This document shows positions 1 through 9,680 of a DNA stretch of 64,000 nt, piece after piece. The notes under the pieces were generated by a model that saw only the letters and a program-made list of their open reading frames with translations, was not told the DNA's origin and did no database searches. Numbering within the stretch: position 1 is the stretch's first letter; the number at the start of each line of letters is the position of its first letter. A program made the translations under genes and the position numbers. The DNA comes from Microglena sp. YARC. Lineage: Eukaryota; Chlorophyta; Chlorophyceae; Chlamydomonadales; Chlamydomonadaceae. The stretch is from the NCBI GenBank assembly GCA_022414725.1, contig CM039465.1:520106-584105 (forward strand), in the 5' to 3' direction.

Positions 1-90
1 ATATTCATGAATCCTACTTCTTTTGAAGGCTGGAAATATCTTATTTAATTTATAAACAAGTGTGATAAAAAACGCAAAAGATAAACTTCC

Positions 91-232
91 ACTGTAGCAT
101 GAACTGAAGTACCCCGTCGTCAACGATTGTTTGGGTTTCAGTTCAATTGTGCTTTTACTTTTCAACCCTCCCTCAGCAGTTGGGTAGGTCCCTTTAGCCT
201 ATTTGTCTACCCCTGGACTGTAAAAATTTACA
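91..232 (+). mobile_element. Dispersed repeat 'REP-A', copy 1 (retroposon-like)
   Basis: This stretch contains the blocks TGTAGCATGAACT, CCCCGTCG, AACGATTGTTTGGG, GTCCCTTTAGCC and CTACCCCTGGACTGTAAAA. The same blocks recur in the same order at 5136-5277 (duplicate), 11201-11349 (- strand) and 63630-63775. A 3'-end-only fragment is at about 9170-9212. Copies end in short tandem tails (ATTAC or ATAC units), which suggests a SINE/retroposon-like element. I see no tRNA-like promoter, so the class is uncertain. In unit 1 it fills intron sequence upstream of the exon at 295. Confidence 0.7.
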
Positions 233-294
233 TTACATTACAATACCACAAAGCCCTCACTGTATGCTTAGCTGTGTCTGCCTTGCTGCAACAG

Positions 295-378
295 GCACAG
301 GCCACTCAAGCTGAGGACAAGCAACAGATCTTGCATCAAATTAAGGATAGTATAGGCAGCACGGAAGTCAATTTGCAG
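295..378 (+). CDS. ISHTW-TPR protein, linker exon (gene copy 1)
   Basis: This 84-bp, phase 0-0 exon lies between the acceptor AACAG at 290-294 and the donor GTAAGC at 379. It encodes AQATQAEDKQQILHQIKDSI and continues to VNLQ. In algal proteins that join an ISHTW-type domain to TPR repeats, a helical segment of this kind (acidic EDK, then a VN motif) links the two, so I place the exon there. The upstream open reading frame through 127-294 lies in the dispersed REP-A repeat and is not coding. The partner exons carrying the ISHTW domain are off the left edge. Confidence 0.75.
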
Positions 379-1136
379 GTAAGCTAGGCATTTCTTACAT
401 GCCGAATACTGCGCTGATTGTATTCGGGATAATATTGATGATTGTTATGTGGCATCTTTGGCTGTCTGCATTTACAGAATGCCAAATGATTGACCAAGCC
501 GTGTTAACAGCATTGCATGTGCTGCCTGGAAGAAAAGTCAGGTGTAATATCTTATAGCTTTTTACAAACCAACTTATTGTTTGTCAAATATGTATTCTTC
601 GTGTTTTTACCTATGTTTATTCTTCTTGCTTAATGTGTACTGCACAATGCTGCATGTTTTTGTTCTTGTCTTATTTCATATCCATCTCCTCTTCCTGCTC
701 ACATTTCACATTTCACATTTCCTATACTAGCAACTGACTTTGATGATTTCCTCTCAGGACTTGTTTCTGCTTACTCCATGTTTTTACAGTGGGATTCACA
801 AGATTTTCATGGGTTTTTCACAAGTAATACACATATTGCTCCATGCTGGCATTTTTTGAAAAAGCATTACAGCTACTCACTTTGCCTGAATAGTTTCTGA
901 CTTCTTATACCTTGTCCCAAAATGCTAGCTGCTTTGCTTTTTGATAGTGATTTTGAGTTCGGAAATGTGACAGAACCACATTTATATCTGTAGCACCAGT
1001 TACCAGCACACACAATTCAATGGCTCGATTGCATTCAAAGCTTTGTGATTTATGATTTGAAATTTGTGGTGTGTGATTCTTGATTTGAAATTTGTGGTGT
1101 GTGATTTATGATTAATCCAATGCACTGATTCTGCAG
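379..1136 (+). other. Intron of TPR gene copy 1
   Basis: This 758-bp intron begins GTAAGC and ends TTCTGCAG. Near its 3' end are short direct repeats of a TTTGAAATTTGTGGTGTGTGA type (about 1046-1110). No gene was seen in it. Confidence 0.75.
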
Positions 1137-2640
1137 CTGAAGGCCGCCCTGGTCAATAGCGCCAAGAATGAGGCTGCCAACACGTTAAAGACAGGAGTGG
1201 ATAAGGCGGTTGTCCTGCACAAGGCTGGATTACTCAGCTGCGCAAACGGGGCAGTACCAAGAGGCAGAGCCCCTGCACCGGCAGGCTCTAGAGGTCAGAC
1301 AGCATGAGCTAGGTGCCGACAACCCTCTCACGATGAACTCCATGAATAGCTTAGCCATTTGCATCAATTACCAGGGGCGCCTCAAAGAGGCAGAGCCCCT
1401 GTACCGGGAGGCTCTAGAGGCCAGGCAGCGTTTGCTGGGTGCTGACCACCCTAACACCATCAAAGCTATTAATAATCTTGCCAATTGCATCGCTGACCAG
1501 GGGCGCTACCAAGAGGCAGAACCCATGTTCCGGCAGGCTCTAGAGGTCTTGCAGCATGTGCTTGGTGCTGACCATCCTGACACCATTAGCTCCCTGAATA
1601 ACCTCGCCATATGCGTCACTGACCAGGGACGCTACCAAGATGCAGAGCCCATGTACCGGCAGACTCTAGAGGCCACGAAGCATGTGTTGGGTGCTGACCA
1701 CCCTAATACCATCAGCTCAATTAGTAGCCTTGCCAATTGTATTGCTAGCCAGGGTCGCTTCCAAGAGGCAGAGCCCCTGTACCGGCAGGCTCTAGAGGTC
1801 TTGCAGCGTGTGCTGGGAGCTGACCACCCTGAGACCATCAGCTCCATAAATAATCTCGCCAATTGTATCAAGCAGCAGGGGCGTGACAAAGGGGCAGAGC
1901 CGATTTATCGGCAGGCTGTAGAGGCCAAGCAGCGTGTGCTGGGTGCTGACCACCCTAGCACCATTAGCTCGATCAATAATCTCGCCATTTGCATCAATGA
2001 CCAGGGGCGCTACCAAGAGGCAGAGCCCCTGTACCGGCAGGCTCTAGAGACCAGGCAGCGTCTGCTGGGCGCTGACCACCCTCAAACCATCAACTCCATC
2101 AACAATCTCGCCATTTGCTTCAATCACCAGGGACGCAGCCAAGAGACAGAGCCCCTGTTCAGGCAGGCAGTAGAGGCCAGGCAGCGTGTGCTGGGTGCTG
2201 ACCACCCTCACACCATCGCCTCCATGCATAACCTTGCCAACTACATTGCTAGCCAGGGGCGCTACCAAGAGGCAGAGACCATGCACCGGCATGCTCTAGA
2301 GGCCAGGCAGCGTCTGCTGGGTGCTGACCACCCTGACACCATCAGCTCCGTCAATAGCCTAGCCAGTTGCATCACAAACCATGGGCGTTGCAAAGAGGCA
2401 GAGCCGCTGTATCGGCAGAATCTAGAGGCCACGCAGCGTGTGTTGGGTGCTGACCACCCTTACACCATCAGCTCCGTGCACAACCTAGCCAGTTGCATTG
2501 CTAGCCAGGGGCGCCACCAAGAGGCAGAGCCCCTGTACAGGCAGGCTGTCGAGGTCAGGCAGCGTGTGTTGGGTGCTGACCACCCTGACACTATCGAATC
2601 AATCAAAAGCCTTGCTGCTTGCACTGATGAAAAGGTGTGA
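1137..2640 (+). CDS. TPR-repeat exon, gene copy 1 (kinesin-light-chain-like TPRs)
   Basis: The exon starts after TTCTGCAG with a phase-0 Leu codon and stops at TGA 2638-2640. It encodes about eleven 42-residue TPR units of the GADHPDTI / NNLAxC / QGRYQEAEPLYRQALE type (TPR_10/TPR_12 class), typical of protein-protein interaction scaffolds. An extra G in the run 1248-1251 shifts the frame relative to unit 2, where the same run has three G. The long open frame that could start at ATG 1210 is therefore out of frame with the true exon start. Once that base is discounted the rest is open to the stop. The indel may be a sequencing error or a real lesion. Confidence 0.85.
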
Positions 2641-2856
2641 CATATAAGTCTCCTAACGCCCTACCTTGGTAATGATAATTAGAAACAACGAGGTAGCTTA
2701 GAAAAGGTCTTGTTGTTGGCGCTGTAGAAGTCATTGCCATTTTTTCTTCTTCCGTGGGTACAGAAGGATTTGCACCTCAAGAAGGTGGCCCCCCTTAAAC
2801 TCGCCAATGACAAGTTGGGTGCTGCACCTTCATTATTTTTTATGTTTTGAATTTGT

Positions 2857-3008
2857 GACAGCTTGTAAGATCTTCCTTATTACGGTACATTCATTATCGA
2901 CAGCTGTAAGATCTTTCTTATTACATTCATTATCGACAGCTTGTCAGATCTTCCTTGTTACATTCATTATCGACAGCTTGTAAGATCTTCCTTATTACAT
3001 TCATTATC
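2857..3008 (+). repeat. 38-bp minisatellite, 4 units
   Basis: Four imperfect copies of a unit beginning GACAGCTTGTAAGATCTTCC and ending ATTCATTATC lie in the 3' flank of the TPR gene. The same array is present in unit 2. Confidence 0.9.
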
Positions 3009-3048
3009 TGCACCATGCTTGATTTGCTTCAACTGTGTGACTTATGAC

Positions 3049-3226
3049 TAGGGAAAGGCAATATGATATCATGTGCTATCATACGATGCCGGCGGTCTGA
3101 CTCGGTACCTACCTACCTACCTACGGCAACATGTCATATGATATTAAATCATATGATACTTGTATGATATCATATGATATCATACTCGTCTTTGGTGGTC
3201 AGCATCATATGATTTGCCGGTCCCTA
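3049..3226. mobile_element. hAT-like MITE, TAGGGA family, copy 1
   Basis: The 178-bp element starts TAGGGAAAGGCAA and ends TTGCCGGTCCCTA, so the termini are inverted. It is flanked by related 8-bp sites CTTATGAC (3041-3048) and ATTATGTC (3227-3234), 6 of 8 identical. The interior is rich in palindromic ATATGATATCAT motifs. A second full member with a perfect 8-bp target duplication is at 42785-42939. Eight-bp duplications and TAGGG-type ends are typical of hAT transposons. No coding capacity. Confidence 0.85.
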
Positions 3227-3487
3227 ATTATGTCTACCAAGGTGCAAACCCTGTCTGCCCTTTAGAAAAACAAATTTATTTATTTTGGCCCATTCCTACG
3301 CTCAGTTTTTCACACAAGCTTGGGCTTTAAGCTAGGATGGACGAGCATAGTACAGACCCCAGGGTGTAATGTGTTACAACAAGAAGTAATAAAGAAGAAG
3401 ACACCGGGGTAAGTGAGTGAAGCCACCAAGCGTTGCCTGTTTGATGTCATACGTGTTTACTTATAATCTTTCATTGCTCCTGTGCAG

Positions 3488-3858
3488 GTGAGTGGACCAT
3501 CCAGGAGGTGGTTGAAAACTTTGTGCGACCCAGTAGTGCAGCAACCAAGTGTTGCATGTATGATGTCATCCCTGAGCAGTACACAGGCTTGCCACGCTTC
3601 TTCATCTCACACACTTGGTCTCGGAAGCTGAAGAACTTGTTGGCCTTGCTACAGTCACACCTTGGAGAGGCCGAGTTTGGTGGTATGCTTGTGTGGCTGG
3701 ACATCGTGGCCATCAACCAACACCCGTATGAGGACAAGGGGTGCTTGTTGCAGGATGATGTTGCCAGCCTGGCAAGTGTGGTGCAAGCCACAGAGCAAAC
3801 TCTGTTTTGCTTGGATGAGGACTGCGTTGTGCTCACACGCATTTGGTGCCTCTACGAG
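3488..3858 (+). CDS. ISHTW-domain exon, gene copy 2
   Basis: The exon runs from acceptor CTGTGCAG to donor GTGGGT. It is entered in phase 1 and leaves in phase 0. It encodes a compact domain with the landmarks EWTIQEVVENFVRP, RFFISHTWSR, VWLDIVAINQHPY, SLASVVQATEQTLFCLD and RIWCLYE. This F(I/V)SHTW...WLDIxAxNQH...WCLxE pattern is the conserved core of a TIR-like/ISHTW domain that I know mainly from algal proteins, usually ahead of kinesin-light-chain-like TPRs. Its biochemical role is not established; a sensing or signalling function is inference. The exon supplying the start codon was not found. Confidence 0.82.
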
Positions 3859-4223
3859 GTGGGTGCATGTAGGCTACCTAGTCAGTGGGTATTTCAGGGC
3901 CAAGGTCTAGGACCTGTTTAGTCTGTAGAGAGAAGGGGAGATGGATGATGTTGTAGTAGGTAATCCACTGGGTGCTCATGTTGACTGAAGGCTTGCATCA
4001 AACCATCATGATATGCAACCAACAAAGCAACAAGGCATCCAACTAACCAACAAGGTATCCAACCAACCAACCAACAATGAATCCAAACAATCAAACAACA
4101 AGGTATCCAAACAAACAAACAAACAACGAGGTATCCAAACAACCAACCAACAAGATATTCAACCAACCAACTAACAAGGCAAGAAAGTGCATGCTCCTGA
4201 CCTACTGTATTGCTTCTTTCCAG

Positions 4224-4331
4224 GTGTGGCAGACATTCCTAGCCAAGGGTGTGAGTGGGCTGATTGTATTAATGCCCAACGTGGATGCAAAGAAGCTGGA
4301 AAATGTGCATAAAACATTTGATGTTTTGCAG
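4224..4331 (+). CDS. ISHTW-TPR protein, second domain exon, gene copy 2
   Basis: This 108-bp, phase 0-0 exon lies between TTTCCAG and GTAGGG. It encodes VWQTFLAKG, then LIVLMPNVDAKKLENVHKTF and DVLQ. It joins in frame after WCLYE of the previous exon and before AQATQAEDK of the next, matching the domain order of ISHTW-TPR proteins. The intron before it (3859-4223) contains CAAC-type simple repeats at 4015-4170. Confidence 0.8.
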
Positions 4332-5339
4332 GTAGGGGCTACACTGCATTGGTGGCATGCGTAAATCAGAGGGCCCATGCATGAGGAAAAGGGCCAATGG
4401 TTGGTTTTTATTTTTCTTCCTTCCAAGGTACTACATATTTAGAGTTCGGTGGGGGCAATTATCAATTAGCGCTAACCAGTATCAGCGCTCAGCAACGCAT
4501 TGTACTGCTTCACTAAAAAAGCCTTAACTTGGTAAAAAAAAAGGTGCTGCAGGAAGCTATGAATGATCCCTATCCATGGCTGAATTCATCTGCACAAAAC
4601 ATTGCATCTAACACAATGATATTGCTGACACCTCTGATATTGTAGTGTAGGGTCGATCAAGCAGAATTGCAGCTCCAATTGTATTGCAATACCAAAAGAA
4701 TAATAATTATTATCATTATAATACACTATCCATCCTATCTAAGATTGACTTGGAACTCACTGAGATTAAGATTGCTAAAATGTCAGACATTGATCGGCCA
4801 ACTTGAATGACCCATCACCCCAGAAAGCTGGATGACGGCCATGGTGGCGGTATCAAATCTATCACTTATGCAAACTGGATGCTCCCTGATTAAGACAATT
4901 ACTCCTCCTCCTACACTAAGCTGCTTACTAATAGGAATGACATTACATGTATCGCAAGGCTTAGGCTTAGGGCCCATAATTTGAATGTAGAATCTGAAAT
5001 TACATGTTGTGCCTTTGCCCAATGATATGGACTGCTTAATGAGAATAATCATGAATCCTACTTCTTTTGAAGGCTGGAAATATCTTATTTAATTTATAAA
5101 CAAGTGTGATAAAAAACGCAAAAGATAAACTTCCACTGTAGCATGAACTGAAGTACCCCGTCGTCAACGATTGTTTTGGGTTTCAGTTCAATTGTGCTTT
5201 TACTTTTCAACCCTCCCTCAGCAGTTGGGTAGGTCCCTTTAGCCTATTTGTCTACCCCTGGACTGTAAAAATTTACATTACATTACAATACCACAAAGCC
5301 CTCACTGTATGCTTAGCTGTGTCTGCCTTGCTGCAACAG
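4332..5339 (+). other. Intron of TPR gene copy 2
   Basis: This 1-kb intron begins GTAGGG and ends GCAACAG. It is AT-rich unique sequence up to 5049, then enters the block shared with unit 1, including REP-A copy 2 at 5136-5277. No other gene was seen. Confidence 0.7.
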
Positions 5340-5423
5340 GCACAGGCCACTCAAGCTGAGGACAAGCAACAGATCTTGCATCAAATTAAGGATAGTATAG
5401 GCAGCACGGAAGTCAATTTGCAG
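5340..5423 (+). CDS. ISHTW-TPR protein, linker exon (gene copy 2)
   Basis: This is the duplicate of exon 295-378, identical in sequence, with phase 0-0 boundaries (acceptor AACAG, donor GTAAGC). It connects the ISHTW part (ending DVLQ) to the TPR part (starting LKAALVNSAKNEAANTL). Confidence 0.8.
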
Positions 5424-6182
5424 GTAAGCTAGGCATTTCTTACATGCCGAATACTGCGCTGATTGTATTCGGGATAATATTGATGATTGTTATGTGGCAT
5501 CTTTGGCTGTCTGCATTTACAGAATGCCAAATGATTGACCAAGCCGTGTTAACAGCATTGCATGTGCTGCCTGGAAGAAAAGTCAGGTGTAATATCTTAT
5601 AGCTTTTTACAAACCAACTTATTGTTTGTCAAATATGTATTCTTCGTGTTTTTACCTATGTTTATTCTTCTTGCTTAATGTGTACTGCACAATGCTGCAT
5701 GTTTTTGTTCTTGTCTTATTTCATATCCATCTCCTCTTCCTGCTCACATTTCACATTTCACATTTCCTATACTAGCAACTGACTTTGATGATTTCCTCTC
5801 AGGACTTGTTTCTGCTTACTCCATGTTTTTACAGTGGGATTCACAAGATTTTCATGGGTTTTTCACAAGTAATACACATATTGCTCCATGCTGGCATTTT
5901 TTGAAAAAGCATTACAGCTACTCACTTTGCCTGAATAGTTTCTGACTTCTTATACCTTGTCCCAAAATGCTAGCTGCTTTGCTTTTTGATAGTGATTTTG
6001 AGTTCGGAAATGTGACAGAACCACATTTATATCTGTAGCACCAGTTACCAGCACACACAATTCAATGGCTCGATTGCATTCAAAGCTTTGTGATTTATGA
6101 TTTGAAATTTGTGGTGTGTGATTCTTGATTTGAAAATTTGTGGTGTGTGATTTATGATTAATCCAATGCACTGATTCTGCAG

Positions 6183-7683
6183 CTGAAGGCCGCCCTGGTC
6201 AATAGCGCCAAGAATGAGGCTGCCAACACGTTAAAGACAGGAGTGGATAAGGCGGTTGTCCTGCACAAGGCTGGATTACTCAGCTGCGCAAACGGGCAGT
6301 ACCAAGAGGCAGAGCCCCTGCACCGGCAGGCTCTAGAGGTCAGACAGCATGAGCTAGGTGCCGACAACCCTCTCACGATGAACTCCATGAATAGCTTAGC
6401 CATTTGCATCAATTACCAGGGGCGCCTCAAAGAGGCAGAGCCCTGTACCGGGAGGCTCTAGAGGCCAGGCAGCGTTTGCTGGGTGCTGACCACCCTAACA
6501 CCATCAAAGCTATTAATAATCTTGCCAATTGCATCGCTGACCAGGGGCGCTACCAAGAGGCAGAACCCATGTTCCGGCAGGCTCTAGAGGTCTTGCAGCA
6601 TGTGCTTGGTGCTGACCATCCTGACACCATTAGCTCCCTGAATAACCTCGCCATATGCGTCACTGACCAGGGACGCTACCAAGATGCAGAGCCCATGTAC
6701 CGGCAGACTCTAGAGGCCACGAAGCATGTGTTGGGTGCTGACCACCCTAATACCATCAGCTCAATTAGTAGCCTTGCCAATTGTATTGCTAGCCAGGGTC
6801 GCTTCCAAGAGGCAGAGCCCCTGTACCGGCAGGCTCTAGAGGTCTTGCAGCGTGTGCTGGGAGCTGACCACCCTGAGACCATCAGCTCCATAAATAATCT
6901 CGCCAATTGTATCAAGCAGCAGGGGCGTGACAAAGGGCAGAGCCGATTTATCGGCAGGCTGTAGAGGCCAAGCAGCGTGTGCTGGGTGCTGACCACCCTA
7001 GCACCATTAGCTCGATCAATATCTCGCCATTTGCATCAATGACCAGGGGCGCTACCAAGAGGCAGAGCCCCTGTACCGGCAGGCTCTAGAGACCAGGCAG
7101 CGTCTGCTGGGCGCTGACCACCCTCAAACCATCAACTCCATCAACAATCTCGCCATTTGCTTCAATCACCAGGGACGCAGCCAAGAGACAGAGCCCCTGT
7201 TCAGGCAGGCAGTAGAGGCCAGGCAGCGTGTGCTGGGTGCTGACCACCCTCACACCATCGCCTCCATGCATAACCTTGCCAACTACATTGCTAGCCAGGG
7301 GCGCTACCAAGAGGCAGAGACCATGCACCGGCATGCTCTAGAGGCCAGGCAGCGTCTGCTGGGTGCTGACCACCCTGACACCATCAGCTCCGTCAATAGC
7401 CTAGCCAGTTGCATCACAAACCATGGGCGTTGCAAAAGAGGCAGAGCCGCTGTATCGGCAGAATCTAGAGGCCACGCAGCGTGTGTTGGGTGCTGACCAC
7501 CCTTACACCATCAGCTCCGTGCACAACCTAGCCAGTTGCATTGCTAGCCAGGGGCGCCACCAAGAGGCAGAGCCCCTGTACAGGCAGGCTGTCGAGGTCA
7601 GGCAGCGTGTGTTGGGTGCTGACCACCCTGACACTATCGAATCAATCAAAAGCCTTGCTGCTTGCACTGATGAAAAGGTGTGA
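6183..7683 (+). CDS. TPR-repeat exon, gene copy 2 (frame-broken)
   Basis: This is the duplicate of exon 1137-2640. It starts in frame LKAALVNSAKNEAANTLKTG and is intact at the G-run that is broken in copy 1 (here GGG at 6294-6296). It is broken elsewhere: a C missing at 6441-6443, a G missing at 6935-6937, one base missing near 7020 and an A gained at 7434-7437. The stop is TGA 7681-7683. Each defect is absent from copy 1, so the two copies together imply one intact ancestral frame. As written, copy 2 would not give a full TPR domain. Homopolymer errors in a long-read assembly explain this as well as pseudogene decay. Confidence 0.82.
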
Positions 7684-7900
7684 CATATAAGTCTCCTAAC
7701 GCCCTACCTTGGTAAATGATAATTAGAAACAACGAGGTAGCTTAGAAAAGGTCTTGTTGTTGGCGCTGTAGAAGTCATTGCCATTTTTTCTTCTTCCGTG
7801 GGTACAGAAGGATTTGCACCTCAAGAAGGTGGCCCCCCTTAAACTCGCCAATGACAAGTTGGGTGCTGCACCTTCATTATTTTTTATGTTTTGAATTTGT

Positions 7901-8052
7901 GACAGCTTGTAAGATCTTCCTTATTACGGTACATTCATTATCGACAGCTGTAAGATCTTTCTTATTACATTCATTATCGACAGCTTGTCAGATCTTCCTT
8001 GTTACATTCATTATCGACAGCTTGTAAGATCTTCCTTATTACATTCATTATC
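7901..8052 (+). repeat. 38-bp minisatellite, duplicate copy
   Basis: Unit-2 counterpart of the 2857-3008 array. Confidence 0.9.
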
Positions 8053-8092
8053 TGCACCATGCTTGATTTGCTTCAACTGTGTGACTTATGAC

Positions 8093-8270
8093 TAGGGAAA
8101 GGCAATATGATATCATGTGCTATCATACGATGCCGGCGGTCTGACTCGGTACCTACCTACCTACCTACGGCAACATGTCATATGATATTAAATCATATGA
8201 TACTTGTATGATATCATATGATATCATACTCGTCTTTGGTGGTCAGCATCATATGATTTGCCGGTCCCTA
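8093..8270. mobile_element. hAT-like MITE, TAGGGA family, duplicate copy
   Basis: Unit-2 counterpart of the MITE at 3049-3226, duplicated with the gene rather than inserted independently: flanks and imperfect target sites are identical. Confidence 0.85.
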
Positions 8271-8457
8271 ATTATGTCTACCAAGGTGCAAACCCTGTCT
8301 GCCCTTTAGAAAAACAAATTTATTTATTTTGGCCCATTCCTACGCTCAGTTTTTCACACAAGCTTGGGCTTTAAGCTAGGATGGACGAGCATAGTACAGA
8401 CCCCAGGGTGTAATGTGTTACAACAAGAAGTAATAAAGAAGAAGACACCGGGGTAAG

Positions 8458-9289
8458 ACAAGGAGATGAATTCAGTGTTCGAATGTAGCCTACCTATGTT
8501 TACAATTTTAGATCGGTCGGACCGACGCTCGTGAGTGTCAAGTTCAAAGTATATTATTGCTGCTTTATTGTGTAGTGACTATTAAACCATGCTTTTTAGG
8601 ATCAAGGATTTGTGGACGGTCATATGTCAATTGAAATTGAAATTGAAATTGTTACATCCGTGTAATACCGTTACTCACAGGACGTGAAGTTAAGGACACC
8701 ATAGCGTATGCCGGAGCTAGCTATAGTCACCGTAGGGCCACCTCAGTAAAAAGAATCACCACCGATGCCTGACCGGCAGGCATCGTGGCCACATCATGCC
8801 GGTGCAGCTTAATACGGATTTTTTTTCACCCCGGTTGGGAAGCACCAGCACAGCAAGACAAAACCTGAGGGGGGGCACGGTCTGTGTGCTAGTCCCCGGG
8901 TATCGACCCGTCATATGTCAACAAATCCTAGGTTGTGGCGGGTGAGTTGAGATGGGGGGCTGTGGCTGGGGGTGGACCCCTGGACGGAGGGGCTGGGAGA
9001 GGGGAGAAGCCCGGCTGGCTGGATTGTGAGGTGAGAGGTAAGACCGCTGAGATAATCGAGTGGCTATGGAAGGCCCGGGGGGTGATTGCTGGGGGTTAAA
9101 CATATAACATATGATAGTTGTTGGTCCGTGGCTGTCCCCCCTGTGTATGCTGCGTAGCATGTACAGGTTACCTGTAGCCTTTTTAAATACCCCCTGGACT
9201 GTAATATACAAAAATCAACTTCTCTAGTTTTCCAAGCTTCTCGTAGAGACGATGGGGCAGAGACACGGTAGGTGATGATAAAGTTGTCA
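8458..9289. other. Intergenic stretch with a perfect hairpin
   Basis: I see no convincing gene here. Features: a palindrome TCGGTCGGACCGA near 8512; a short GAAATT repeat near 8630-8650; a perfect 9-bp stem with a 5-nt loop (CGATGCCTG / CAGGCATCG) at 8763-8785; and a fragment of REP-A 3' end at about 9170-9212. Open minus-strand frames at 8918-9378 are possible remains of the relic described next. Confidence 0.5.
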
Positions 9290-9547
9290 CACAGTATTGA
9301 GATAAAGGCATTGACGAACATGCCAGAAGAAATAGCGATAGGAGCCGGCGGCCTCAGGGCCACCGGTGCTACAACCAAAGCGCCCTAGCTGGCAGATGGT
9401 ATCAGCCTGCTAGCTGGCTACCGTTCCAGAGTCATAGACCTGGCCGGGTGTAACCGTGTCAGAGGTAGGTATGGTACGACCAGAAAGGCGTACCATAACA
9501 TCCCCCCCAAACCCTGGTACTCCTGGAGTCACAGAGTTACAGGGTTT
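9290..9547 (-). pseudogene. Open relic frame with one internal stop, unrecognised
   Basis: Reading from an acceptor-like TTACATTTTTAG, a minus-strand frame is open from 9547 with VTPGVPGFGGDVMVRLSGR and TPGQVYDSGTVAS. It meets TAG at 9410-9412, then stays open to TGA at about 9290 (QADTICQLGRFG, SYRYFFWHV). A different frame is open at 9064-9378, hinting at a frameshift. It follows the disabled gene at 9681-10998 on the same strand and may be its continuation. No family recognised. Confidence 0.35.
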
Positions 9548-9680
9548 CTAAAAATGTAACCAGTACACATAAAGACAAAGGGGATATAAGAAAAGTCTCC
9601 CTAAAGCAGTAACACAGAGAGTTACTGAGTAGCATATAAAGAAAGGGACAAATATAGGGGCAGGGCATCTGCAAAACAAA

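Larger units (their letters stand above)
1..3413 (+). repeat. Unit 1 (partial) of a 5,044-bp tandem duplication
   Basis: Bases 6-3413 match 5050-8457 almost base for base, with a constant offset of 5,044 at both ends. In the stretches compared I saw only single-base length differences, mostly in homopolymers: one mismatch at base 4, then indels near 5173, 6131, 6294, 6441, 6935, 7020, 7434 and 7715 of unit 2. The unit is cut by the window start, so the 5' half of its gene (the ISHTW exons) lies outside. It carries two exons of the TPR gene, a retroposon-like repeat, a 38-bp minisatellite and a MITE. Confidence 0.93.
2641..3413 (+). other. 3' flank / probable 3' UTR of TPR gene copy 1
   Basis: No gene was found here. 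It contains a 38-bp minisatellite and a MITE (listed separately). A TGTAA motif (3365-3369, the poly(A) signal class of chlorophyte algae) is followed by AATAAA at 3388-3393. The first exon of gene copy 2 should lie in or near this stretch, but I could not identify it. Confidence 0.5.
3414..8457 (+). repeat. Unit 2 (complete) of the 5,044-bp tandem duplication
   Basis: This is the complete unit. It starts where unit 1 similarity ends, after GGGTAAG at 3413, and ends at the same GGGTAAG at 8457, where the two flanks diverge. It holds the ISHTW exons 3488-3858 and 4224-4331, followed by the parts shared with unit 1. Because the boundary lies at the end of the shared block, the simplest reading is a head-to-tail gene duplication. 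An assembly duplication made from uncorrected long reads is the main alternative. Confidence 0.9.

Noticed and set aside
127..294. Start at 127 for an 86-residue protein
   Set aside because: This part is inside the REP-A repeat, found at unrelated loci. The true exon begins at the acceptor before 295.
9391..9412. Retrotransposon primer-binding site (TGGTATCAG)
   Set aside because: Only nine bases match the initiator-Met tRNA complement, and no LTR pair or reverse transcriptase was found.
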